Shown piece after piece: positions 1-6,373 of a stretch of DNA of 10,775 bases. The notes beneath the pieces are model-generated. The model did no database searches. It saw only the letters and a program-made list of their open reading frames with translations, and was not told where the DNA came from. Source of the stretch: Pleurocapsa sp. MO_226.B13. Its GTDB lineage: Bacteria; Cyanobacteriota; Cyanobacteriia; Cyanobacteriales; Xenococcaceae. The first letter of the stretch is position 1. Each line of letters opens with the position of its first letter. Both the position numbers and the translations under genes were made by a program. The stretch spans positions 1 to 10,775 of the forward strand of contig JASJEI010000085.1 of NCBI GenBank assembly GCA_030064795.1, in the 5' to 3' direction.

Positions 1-1
1 T

Positions 2-139
2 GAGGCCAACTTTATTCGCTTACAAAATGAGTTGATTAAGGGATTAGACTCGTTATTTGTCTTCGTAGAGCATCCCGAGGTGGAAGCCACCAATAATCGC
101 AGTGAGCGAAATGTTCGTCGTGAAGCAGAAATTCGCAAG
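2..139 (+). pseudogene. IS66-family transposase, C-terminal fragment (runs off left edge)
   Basis: The frame starting at position 2 reads through the final part of an IS66-type DDE transposase. It shows the hallmark EHPEVEATNNRSERNVRREA followed by EIRK. In this family the Glu of the N-N-x-x-E-R-x-x-R motif (codon 104-106) is the last catalytic acid of the DDE triad. Family members normally continue for about 30-45 residues with a basic, hydrophobic tail. Here that tail is missing: similarity stops at about 137-141, where RND permease sequence begins in a different frame. The transposase frame runs on as nonsense to a stop at 296-298. No terminal inverted repeat is visible, so the break is internal to the transposase gene rather than a clean IS end. 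The 5' part lies outside the window. Family call confident; inactive as read. Confidence 0.8.
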
Positions 140-150
140 TTAGTGTCGAA

Positions 151-3063
151 TTGGTCGATGCAGTGGAGAATGCCCAACCGATTTGGTCGAAAGTCCGCGA
201 TGAGATGGCTGATGCTGCTGCTTTGTTTCCTGCGGGTGCGGGAGTACCCGAACTGGAAGAAGCAAAGATTAAAGCTTACACCGCGATCGCCTCTTTGAGT
301 TGGGAACAGCCAACAGAACCTAATTATCCGATCCTCAGACGCTATGCCGAACAGCTAGAAGTAGCCATGCGGGGCGTAGATGGAACGGAAGAAGTAGAAC
401 TTTTTGGCGATCCTAACGAAGAGATTACGGTAGAAATTGATGCTGCGGAACTGGTAGCGGTGGGACTTTCGCCCCAGGAATTAGCCGAACAAGTGAATCT
501 GAGTGATGCTAAAGTCTCGGCTGGTCAATACCGCAGCGATCGCGCCAATATTGCTATTGAGGTGGATAGCGAACTGGAAACCATAGAACGCATCCGTCAA
601 ATACCGATCCAAAATAGTTCGGGACAGTTTACCCGTCTTAGCGACATTGCTACTGTTAATCGTGGTATTCAGCTACCACCGACGGATTTGGCGTTAGTTA
701 GCGGAAAACCTTCAATTTCCGTTGGCGTGCTGATGAAATCGGGTTTGCGGATCGACCAATGGGCAAAGGAAGTTAAGGCAGAAATAGCTAATTTTGAAGC
801 AACCTTACCTCAAGGAGTTAGTTTAAATCTAATCTTCGACCAGAGTGGATATGTTGACGATCGCATCGGGACTTTACTTTCTAACTTGTTTGTGGGTGCG
901 CTGCTAGTAGTAGGTGTCAGTTTGGTTTCGATGGGTTGGCGTTCGGCGTTAGTAGTGGGTGTGGCATTACCCCTGACTACCAGTATGGTTTTTGGCTGGA
1001 TGACCGTGTTAAATATTCCCATTCAGCAAATGTCCGTAACGGGGTTAATTATCGCTTTAGGATTATTAATCGATAATGCGATCGTGGTAGTGGATGAAAT
1101 TCAAATGGAAATGGAACATAGGGAAAAACCGCTAGAAGCTTTAACCAAAACGGTAAATTATCTCAAAGTTCCCCTGTTTGCTTCTACTCTCACCACAATT
1201 CTAACTTTCCTACCAATTGTTTTACTCCCTGGTGCTGCGGGAGAATTTGTCGGCTCGATCGCCCTTAGCGTAATTATGGCGTTGATTTCTTCTTTGGCAC
1301 TATCTTTGACGGTAATTGCTTCTTTAGCAGCGCGAATGTTAGCCAGAAGTCGTAGTAAGGCAGAGGAGCAGAGGAGCAGAGGGGCAGGGGAGAATCAATC
1401 TAGAACATTAGCGCAGAAGATTCAAGGCTTTTTATTGAAACCTGGTGCTTGGTGGAATGAAGGTTTTACCTCTCCTAAACTAGTCCGTCCCTATCGTAAA
1501 TCGATAAGATTTGCTGCTGCCAAACCCTTACTGGCGATCGCTTTAACTTTTTGCATTCCCTTAATTGGCTTTATCGCTGCGGGGACTCTGCAAAATCAAT
1601 TCTTTCCTTTAGTATCCCGCGATCAGTTTCAAATCGAGGTAGAGTTTGCTTCTTCAACGGCGATCGCCGAAACTGAAGCTAAAATGCTGCAAGCCAGAGA
1701 GACAATTTTAGATAATCCGAAAGTCAAGGATGTCCACTGGTTTATGGGAGAAAGTGCGCCCAAGTTTTACTATAACTTTACGGGCAATCGAGAGAATCAA
1801 TCCCATTACGCTCAAGCGATGGTACAACTAAACACCGATAAGGAAGTTGCTACTATTGTCCAAGATTTACAGAATAACTTAGACGCGCAATTTCCCTCCG
1901 CCCGAATTTTGGTCAGACAGTTACAGCAAGGACCTCCTTACGATGCACCAATTGAAATGCGAATCTTTGGTTCGGATCTCAATGAATTGAGACGTTTAGG
2001 TATCGAAGCTAGAGAAATCCTAACCACTGTCCCCGATGTAATTCACGTCCGCGATGACCTCACCGAAGCACTACCCAAACTAGGGCTAACTGTAGATGAA
2101 GAACAGGCGCAACAAGCTGGTTTAACCAATACCGCGATCGCCCAACAGCTAGAGTCTTACTTAGAAGGTGCAATTGGGGGTTCGATCTTAGAAGCAACAG
2201 AAAACCTCCCTGTAAGAGTCAGGGTAAGCAATACCGAACGTGCCGATTTGAGCCAGATTTCTTCCTTGAATCTAAGTGCTGGTGGCAATAATAACGATTT
2301 TCGTTCCACGTCCGCTTTAGGAGAATTTAATCTCGTCCCCGAACTAGCCAATATTTCCCGTTACAACGAACAGCGAGTCAATACCGTTCAAGGATACATT
2401 ACCGCAGGTGTTTTACCTTCTGTTGTTCTAGCTAATTTCCAAGAACGATTAGAAGCAGAAAACTTTCAACTACCCCCAGGCTACCGTTATGAATGGGGCG
2501 GAGAACAGGAAGAAAGCAGTACAGCCAGAGGCGACTTATCGCAGTACGCACCTCTATTGCTAGTAGTAATGATAACTGCTTTAGTACTCTCCCTCGGTTC
2601 TTTCCGTCAGGCGGGAATTGTTGGCGGAGTCGCCATCGGCTGTATCGGTACAGCACTATTTTCTCTTAAAGTTGCTGGTTCTCCCTTGGGCTTTATGGCA
2701 ATTGTTGGCACGATGGGTTTAGTGGGTATTGCCATTAACGATACGGTAATCGTACTTTCAGCCCTCAACGAACATCCCCAAGCTAGAGAAGGAAACCGTA
2801 CTGCGATCGAGAATGTAGTAGTCAAAGCTACCCGCCACGTTGTTACTACTACCGTTACCACCATTGCAGGTTTTATCCCCCTGTTAATTAGTGGAGGACC
2901 TTTCTGGCGACCTTTGGCAATTGCGATCGCGGGTGGCATTAGCGGTTCTTCAATTCTAGCTCTCTATTTCGTTCCTGCGGTGTATTTGATTATTAAGCGA
3001 AGCAGAAAGAAAAAACCAGAAAAAGAGCAAAAATTACCACAGGAAACAACTAACCGTAGGTAA
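151..3063 (+). CDS. RND-family efflux permease, 5'-truncated (probable pseudogene)
   Basis: Inner-membrane proton-driven exporter subunit of the AcrB/HAE1-like RND superfamily, which normally works with a periplasmic adaptor and an outer-membrane channel; neither is in the window. From a nominal TTG at 151 the frame gives 970 residues; intact members have about 1,040-1,080. RND-like sequence starts at about 139 (VSVELVDAVENAQ), so TM1 and the start of the porter domain, roughly 85-95 residues, are missing. Present are TM2-TM6 (residues ~240-400), with the TM4 motif GLLIDNAIVVVD (D308, N309), and TM7 at ~455. The second porter half and TM8-TM12 (~800-945) follow, with GLVGIAINDTVIV in TM10 and a basic, Lys-rich tail. 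The TM6-TM7 cytoplasmic loop carries a tandem repeat (1360-1391). The stop overlaps the convergent TRAP gene by 14 nt. The ORF is otherwise unbroken, which suggests recent truncation. No plausible ribosome-binding site precedes the TTG. A working pump is unlikely without TM1. Confidence 0.85.
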   Translation: MVDAVENAQPIWSKVRDEMADAAALFPAGAGVPELEEAKIKAYTAIASLSWEQPTEPNYPILRRYAEQLEVAMRGVDGTEEVELFGDPNEEITVEIDAAELVAVGLSPQELAEQVNLSDAKVSAGQYRSDRANIAIEVDSELETIERIRQIPIQNSSGQFTRLSDIATVNRGIQLPPTDLALVSGKPSISVGVLMKSGLRIDQWAKEVKAEIANFEATLPQGVSLNLIFDQSGYVDDRIGTLLSNLFVGALLVVGVSLVSMGWRSALVVGVALPLTTSMVFGWMTVLNIPIQQMSVTGLIIALGLLIDNAIVVVDEIQMEMEHREKPLEALTKTVNYLKVPLFASTLTTILTFLPIVLLPGAAGEFVGSIALSVIMALISSLALSLTVIASLAARMLARSRSKAEEQRSRGAGENQSRTLAQKIQGFLLKPGAWWNEGFTSPKLVRPYRKSIRFAAAKPLLAIALTFCIPLIGFIAAGTLQNQFFPLVSRDQFQIEVEFASSTAIAETEAKMLQARETILDNPKVKDVHWFMGESAPKFYYNFTGNRENQSHYAQAMVQLNTDKEVATIVQDLQNNLDAQFPSARILVRQLQQGPPYDAPIEMRIFGSDLNELRRLGIEAREILTTVPDVIHVRDDLTEALPKLGLTVDEEQAQQAGLTNTAIAQQLESYLEGAIGGSILEATENLPVRVRVSNTERADLSQISSLNLSAGGNNNDFRSTSALGEFNLVPELANISRYNEQRVNTVQGYITAGVLPSVVLANFQERLEAENFQLPPGYRYEWGGEQEESSTARGDLSQYAPLLLVVMITALVLSLGSFRQAGIVGGVAIGCIGTALFSLKVAGSPLGFMAIVGTMGLVGIAINDTVIVLSALNEHPQAREGNRTAIENVVVKATRHVVTTTVTTIAGFIPLLISGGPFWRPLAIAIAGGISGSSILALYFVPAVYLIIKRSRKKKPEKEQKLPQETTNRR
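1360..1391 (+). repeat. Four 8-bp tandem units (GCAGAGGA type) inside the RND frame
   Basis: The units GCAGAGGA, GCAGAGGA, GCAGAGGG and GCAGGGGA follow each other without gaps. They sit in the RND reading frame from about residue 404 and encode EEQRSRGAGE. The array lies in the loop between TM6 and TM7, where a variable insert is tolerated. Purine-rich arrays of this kind are frequent between genes in many cyanobacteria; finding one inside a coding frame is less usual. Confidence 0.85.
2923..2996 (+). repeat. 74-bp direct repeat, copy 1 (RND 3' end, TM12)
   Basis: Every base from 2923 to 2996 matches 5400-5473. The repeat begins exactly at a HIP1 octamer (GCGATCGC, 2923-2930) and covers the codons of the last RND transmembrane helix. 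Just upstream the two copies differ. Just downstream they stay similar (about three quarters identical by eye) but are no longer exact. Confidence 0.95.
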
Positions 3064-4180
3064 AATTTAATGAACGAGCATTTAAAAAGTTTTGTTCACT
3101 TGTTTGACTCCACTCCATCAATACCTGACGAGCAGATAGAAAAGAATCAATGGTTTGTTTCATCATCTCGTCACCGCTAGATCGCATTTCTGCAATAATT
3201 TCACCAGAGGCATTCCCTAAAGCTGTTAGTATATCGGGAGATAGTTGGCGTACTTGGACACCATGTTGGTTAACTAAGGTATTGAGTGCCTGAGCATTAC
3301 CGTAGTTGACTTCAGCTAAACCCTGCTCGTACTCTGCCTGAGCAGCAACTGCAATAATTTGCTGTAAGTCAGTGGGTAAAGCCTCATACTTTTGTCGATT
3401 GACAACTAACTCCACTAATCCCGATGGTTGGTTAGAGGGGAAATAGTAATAGGGTGCTTGTAGCTCGTGTAAGTTGTAGTGAAGATCGACAAGAGGGCCT
3501 ACAAGTTCAAATCCATCTAGCTCACCTGCCTCTACTGCCTGAGCTATCTCTTCTCTGCTCATCGTTGTGGCAGTTACCCCCAACTTTGACATCACATCTA
3601 AAGCTAACCCTGTAGTGCGAAATCTTAAACTTTGTAAGTCATTCAAGCTATTAATTTCATTAAAAAACCAACCAAAGGACTGCGCCCCCAAAGAGCCAGC
3701 AGGAAATGGCTTCACGCCAAAAGGAGCGTAAGCTTCATCCCAAAGTTGCTGTCCTCCCAAATAGTAGAGCCATGCACTCATCTCAGATGAAGTCATACCA
3801 TAGGGAAAGACAGTAAAAAACTCCATTACGGGAGATTGCTGTCGCCAATCATAGGAAAGGCTGCGACACATTTCTAAAGTGCCGTTTCTCACCGCTTGTA
3901 GCGTTTCTGGTAAGGGGATTACTTCATCAGGAGGAAACACCTCAATGATTAATCGTCCTCCACTCATAGCTGCAATCCGATTAGCCAGCCGTTGTGCTGC
4001 TTGGAGTTGATCGGGAAATACCTCATTCCACCGAGAAACCATTCGCCAGCGAAATTGAGGTTGCTGAGCATTAGCAGCTTGAGGAATATGAAAATTATTT
4101 ATGGCGATCGCACTCGCGGTAGAAGCTGCCATTCCTCCTAATAAGATACTTCGACGCTTCATTTGACGTTGACCATTCAT
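3050..4180 (-). CDS. TRAP transporter periplasmic solute-binding protein (DctP/TakP-like)
   Basis: Extracytoplasmic binding protein of a tripartite (TRAP) uptake system, which presents a small organic acid to a DctQ/DctM membrane pair. The 376-residue product fits the family. It begins with a twin-arginine signal (K8-R9-R10-S-I-L-L), a hydrophobic stretch and a likely signal-peptidase site after A38 (AANA then QQPQF), so export by Tat is expected. The mature part has the family features SLRFRTTG (R188 is the likely carboxylate-binding Arg), a VEAGELDGFELVGP segment (~216-229) and APYYYFPS (~242-249). The last two resemble the mannitol/chloroaromatic and 2-oxo-acid subgroup, but the ligand cannot be read from sequence. 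The ATG at 4180 is favoured because AGGA lies 6 nt upstream; ATG 4162 (MKRRS) is an alternative. No DctQ or DctM gene is visible, so this is an orphan component. It is divergent from the LysR gene at 4475, a likely regulator. The 3' end overlaps the RND stop by 14 nt. Confidence 0.85.
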   Translation of the reverse strand: MNGQRQMKRRSILLGGMAASTASAIAINNFHIPQAANAQQPQFRWRMVSRWNEVFPDQLQAAQRLANRIAAMSGGRLIIEVFPPDEVIPLPETLQAVRNGTLEMCRSLSYDWRQQSPVMEFFTVFPYGMTSSEMSAWLYYLGGQQLWDEAYAPFGVKPFPAGSLGAQSFGWFFNEINSLNDLQSLRFRTTGLALDVMSKLGVTATTMSREEIAQAVEAGELDGFELVGPLVDLHYNLHELQAPYYYFPSNQPSGLVELVVNRQKYEALPTDLQQIIAVAAQAEYEQGLAEVNYGNAQALNTLVNQHGVQVRQLSPDILTALGNASGEIIAEMRSSGDEMMKQTIDSFLSARQVLMEWSQTSEQNFLNARSLNFTYG

Positions 4181-4474
4181 GATTTTTCCTGATTCTTAAA
4201 ATTTTAATTAGCTTTGTTGCAGTAAATATTGGAGTTAGCTTTGAATCTCCATTAACTACATTCTTTTAGGGTTAGGCGATCGCTCTGGAGGAGAAGCCGA
4301 GAACAAAAATAGCTATGGCTATTAACACTAGCAATACTGCACCCATTCTTCTGATGCATCACTTTTTTTGTGTCAAAACCCAAAGACCAACATTTCCAAG
4401 ATAAAATAAGCCTTCAATTGTTGTCCAACAGTTTTTTTAGGTTAAATTAACAACTAAAAGTTACTAACAAAGTC
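4181..4474. promoter_or_regulatory. Divergent TRAP/LysR intergenic region with operator-like palindromes
   Basis: This 294-bp spacer separates two divergent genes, the usual place for LysR-type operators. Palindromes seen are AATAGC-TATG-GCTATT (4308-4323), GTTG-TC-CAAC (4420-4429) and GTTAA-A-TTAAC (4441-4451). The last lies 23 bp before the LysR start, where autorepression could act. A HIP1 site is at 4275-4282. No confident -35/-10 pair stood out. Operator assignment is inference. Confidence 0.35.
4272..4346 (-). CDS. Possible 24-residue hydrophobic micro-protein
   Basis: On the minus strand an ATG at 4346 opens a 24-codon frame ending in TAA at 4274-4272. It starts MGAVLLVLIAIAIF and ends VLGFSSRAIA. 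The middle is one uninterrupted hydrophobic segment long enough to span a membrane, with a single Arg near the C-terminus. The frame is closed by a TGA five codons upstream of the ATG, so it is not the tail of a longer ORF. It lies on the same strand as the TRAP protein gene, about 90 nt ahead of it, in the divergent intergenic region. I do not recognise it. A good ribosome-binding site is lacking and a frame this short can arise by chance. Confidence 0.22.
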   Translation of the reverse strand: MGAVLLVLIAIAIFVLGFSSRAIA

Positions 4475-5356
4475 ATGGAATTTCGTCAGCTTCGTTATTT
4501 TGTAGCAGTTGCAGAAGAACTTAATTTTGGTCGCGCTGCAAAACGACTTTATATATCTCAGCAAGCTTTAAGCAAACAAATTCTTAACTTGGAAGACGAA
4601 TTAGAAATACAACTTTTTTATCGAAGTAAATACCAGGTTAAACTTACCGAAGCTGGAGCCGTGTTTTTAAAGGAGTCAAGACAACTTTTAAATCAAGCTC
4701 AAAAAGCAGTCCAGTTATCTAAACGTGCTGCCCGTGGCGAAATAGGACAAATCAAGCTTAGCTTTGTTGCTTCTGCTCTTCATAGCATTTTGCCTAAAAT
4801 CCTGAGAATTTTTCGCGAAAGTTACCCAGATGTCGAAATTATTATGAATGAAAATTCCACCCATGACCAAGTGCAAGCTCTCTTGAAAAATGAGAGTGAC
4901 CTGGGCTTTCTCTATCTTCCAATTGAAGATAAATCTTTTAATATACAACCTATTTTAGAAGAGAGTTTGGCGGTGGTTTTACCGAAAGGACACCCTTTAT
5001 CAACCTTAGAAAAATTGCCGTTAAAAGTATTAAAAAACGAATCTTTTATTCTACATCCACGCTATGAAGGGCCTGTATTATACGATCGCCTTATTAGTTT
5101 ATGTGAAAGTGCTGGATTTGTTCCCGAAGTAGTACAAGAAGTTCCCGCGAGTAAAACTAGAATCGGCTTGGTAGCTGCTGGACTCGGTATATCTTTTGTC
5201 TTTGCTAATCTGCAAAACTTAATTAATACAGAGGTTGTTTACAAACAGTTGAACGAAGTCGAGATCGCATTACAATTAGCTGTTGTTTGGAGAAAAGACA
5301 ATACCTCTGTTGTATTACAAAAGTTTTTAGAAGTTATAGGAAATATTATCTCTTAA
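4475..5356 (+). CDS. LysR-type transcriptional regulator, BenM/CatM-like
   Basis: Cytoplasmic DNA-binding regulator of 293 residues, the normal LTTR length. The N-terminal winged helix-turn-helix (residues ~3-62) has the classic pattern LRYFVAVAEELNFGRAAKRL, with the recognition helix around SQQALSKQI (28-36). A linker helix follows, then a periplasmic-binding-protein-like effector domain (~90-290) with SFVASALHSILP, EESLAVVLPKGHPL and VAAGLGISFV. The LRYFVAVAEEL..GRAAKRL style is typical of the subgroup that answers to aromatic catabolites such as muconate or benzoate in proteobacteria; the ligand here is unknown. It is divergent from the TRAP binding-protein gene, so control of that gene is the simplest guess. 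The start is set by the conserved MEFRQLRYF opening, although no strong ribosome-binding site is present. The whole pair lies between the two copies of the 74-bp RND repeat. Confidence 0.88.
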   Translation: MEFRQLRYFVAVAEELNFGRAAKRLYISQQALSKQILNLEDELEIQLFYRSKYQVKLTEAGAVFLKESRQLLNQAQKAVQLSKRAARGEIGQIKLSFVASALHSILPKILRIFRESYPDVEIIMNENSTHDQVQALLKNESDLGFLYLPIEDKSFNIQPILEESLAVVLPKGHPLSTLEKLPLKVLKNESFILHPRYEGPVLYDRLISLCESAGFVPEVVQEVPASKTRIGLVAAGLGISFVFANLQNLINTEVVYKQLNEVEIALQLAVVWRKDNTSVVLQKFLEVIGNIIS

Positions 5357-5381
5357 AATATTTGTTTGATTTTTTACCACA

Positions 5382-5546
5382 ATGAGAATAATAAAATCGG
5401 CGATCGCGGGTGGCATTAGCGGTTCTTCAATTCTAGCTCTCTATTTCGTTCCTGCGGTGTATTTGATTATTAAACGAGGCGAAAAGAAAAGATCGGAAAA
5501 AGAACCAGAATTAACAGAAGAAAAACACACTTATCAGGAGGTTTAG
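5382..5546 (+). pseudogene. 3' stub of a second RND permease gene (TM12 plus tail)
   Basis: From 5400 the sequence encodes AIAGGISGSSILALYFVPAV and then YLIIKR, the last RND transmembrane helix. It is exact at DNA level with the RND gene at 2923-2996. The tail (GEKKRSEKEPELTEEKHTYQEV split by similarity, stop at 5544-5546) is related to but distinct from the tail of the upstream RND gene. This is therefore the end of a paralogous pump gene whose body is gone. An ATG at 5382 is by chance or otherwise in frame, giving a 54-residue ORF (MRIIKS joined to the TM12 fragment) that could make a single-pass peptide. No ribosome-binding site precedes it. Best read as a gene remnant. Confidence 0.8.
5400..5473 (+). 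repeat. 74-bp direct repeat, copy 2
   Basis: Exact match to 2923-2996, beginning at the HIP1 octamer at 5400-5407. Together the copies bracket the TRAP-binding-protein and LysR genes. The repeat period is 2,477 bp, so recombination between the copies would remove that segment as a circle and leave one RND 3' end carrying the tail of this copy. Confidence 0.95.
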
Positions 5547-5597
5547 AATCAGAATATAGCATTTCTCGTATTAATGAGATACACCCTGCTTAGGATA

Positions 5598-5625
5598 AGT
5601 TCGGAGTTCAGAGTTCGGAGTTCGG
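5598..5625 (+). repeat. Heptamer tandem repeat AGTTCGG x4
   Basis: Four adjoining 7-bp units: AGTTCGG, AGTTCAG, AGTTCGG, AGTTCGG. Heptamer arrays of this sort are common between cyanobacterial genes. The array ends 6 nt before the FAD-monooxygenase fragment begins, so it marks, and may have helped create, the truncation point of that gene. Confidence 0.9.
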
Positions 5626-5631
5626 AAAATT

Positions 5632-6262
5632 TTGTACCTCACCTATTTGAGAAAGGCTATAGATCGCGGTCGCTATAATTCACAGTTAAAACTATTGGAT
5701 AGCTATAATACAGAACGCTATCCCTTACTAAAAAATCAGGTAAAAAAAAGCGATGCAGCCTTTAAAATGATGCTGTTGCGCCATCCAATATCGAGGCAGA
5801 TTCGCGATCGCCTGATGTCGATTATGTTAGATTTAGAACCAATCCAGCAACGCATGGATCGGCGTTTGGCAATGTTGACGATTAATTACCGCAACAGTCC
5901 GATTGTCGAGCAATATCGAGAATTACCCATACCTTCGGGACATCCCATCAAAGAAATTGCTGAATTTAAGCAATGGCGAGACTTCGGCGAAGCTCCCCAC
6001 GCTGGCGATAAGCCCTTCGGGCATGGCTTCGCTACGCGCTCCCGATTTTGTCTTTGGCAGCAATGGTGTAGATAAACGACTGTTTGAAATTATTCGAGGT
6101 ACTTCTCACAAGTTATTGCTGTTTGTGGGCAACTATGACGAACCCGATTTTGAGGAAGATTTTCAGCAGAGATACAGCTTAATTAAAGAAAGATACGGCG
6201 ATGCGATCGAGGGCTGGTTGTGGCGGATAGCTGATTTTAGTTTCTTCGGTATTGAGATTTGA
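5632..6262 (+). pseudogene. FAD-dependent aromatic-type monooxygenase, C-terminal fragment, frameshifted
   Basis: Remnant of a class A flavoprotein hydroxylase (PheA/TfdB/MhpA-like FAD_binding_3 family, normally ~520-560 residues). Frame 1 (5632-6009) encodes the end of the substrate/FAD domain, with the characteristic LLDSYNTERYP (around residues 21-31 of the fragment) followed by helices. It then reaches GEAPHAGD. From 6035 the gene continues in frame 2 as RAPDFVFGSNGVDKRLFEII, a thioredoxin-like C-terminal domain, to a stop at 6260-6262. The join GD/RAPD is the conserved motif that opens this domain in the family. It is split here by a 25-nt insertion (6010-6034), so frame 1 ends early, at 6073-6075. 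The N-terminal ~60% (GxGxxG, DG and GD motifs) is absent: an in-frame stop at 5596-5598 lies just before the heptamer repeat. No function expected. Confidence 0.85.
6010..6034 (+). repeat. 25-nt palindromic mini-repeat inserted in the monooxygenase gene
   Basis: The insert begins AAGCCCTTCGGGCATGG and ends CTTCGCTA. It contains the small hairpin GCCC-TTC-GGGC and is much more GC-rich than its surroundings. Removing exactly 6010-6034 joins GAT (6007-6009) to CGC (6035-6037) and restores ...APHAGD-RAPDFVF... in one frame. Mini-repeats with GGCTTCGCTACGC-like cores are frequent in cyanobacterial genomes. The precise ends could shift by a base or two if a target duplication is involved. Confidence 0.8.
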
Positions 6263-6274
6263 ATTCATCATAAC

Positions 6275-6288
6275 TTACCAAAAGGTAA
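6275..6288. promoter_or_regulatory. Inverted repeat TTACC-AAAA-GGTAA upstream of quinone reductase
   Basis: Perfect 5-bp arms around four A residues, about 86 bp before the favoured start of the quinone-oxidoreductase gene. The form resembles operators of small dimeric regulators; redox- and electrophile-sensing families such as HxlR/MarR often control this kind of gene. No such regulator is encoded in the window, so the assignment is tentative. Confidence 0.35.
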
Positions 6289-6335
6289 CTAAAACACTTT
6301 AACGTAAATCCTTCTTTGCACTGTTTGGTTAATGG

Positions 6336-6350
6336 TACATAAGAGATGTA
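6336..6350. promoter_or_regulatory. Inverted repeat TACAT-AAGAG-ATGTA upstream of quinone reductase
   Basis: Perfect 5-bp arms with a 5-nt spacer, 23 bp before ATG 6374. A TTGCAC at 6316-6321 could serve as a -35 element, but the TACATA at 6336-6341 is only 14 bp away, so the promoter is uncertain. If transcription starts nearby, this palindrome would overlap the start region and suit a repressor. It would also place the upstream ATG at 6332 outside the coding region. Confidence 0.3.
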
Positions 6351-6373
6351 GTTTAAAAACGAACATCCAGACC

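Noticed and set aside
32..298. 88-codon plus-strand ORF as a stand-alone gene
   Set aside because: Only its first part is IS66 transposase sequence; the rest is an out-of-frame reading of the RND gene. It is described as a transposase fragment instead.
2607..2939. 110-codon minus-strand ORF within the RND gene
   Set aside because: Low-complexity reverse reading of transmembrane codons; the plus strand clearly encodes RND TM8-TM12.
2923..5473. Composite transposon or integrated element bounded by the 74-bp repeats
   Set aside because: No transposase, integrase or terminal inverted repeats lie between the repeats, which are RND coding sequence. Recombination between paralogues explains them better.
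5903..6262. Independent 119-residue protein
   Set aside because: Its N-terminal half is an out-of-frame reading of the monooxygenase. Only the part from 6035 is real, as the shifted C-terminal domain.
6332..6373. Upstream ATG extension of the quinone reductase
   Set aside because: The 14 extra residues are not family-like, the conserved opening MKAIVIKEFG starts at 6374, and an inverted repeat overlaps the extension.
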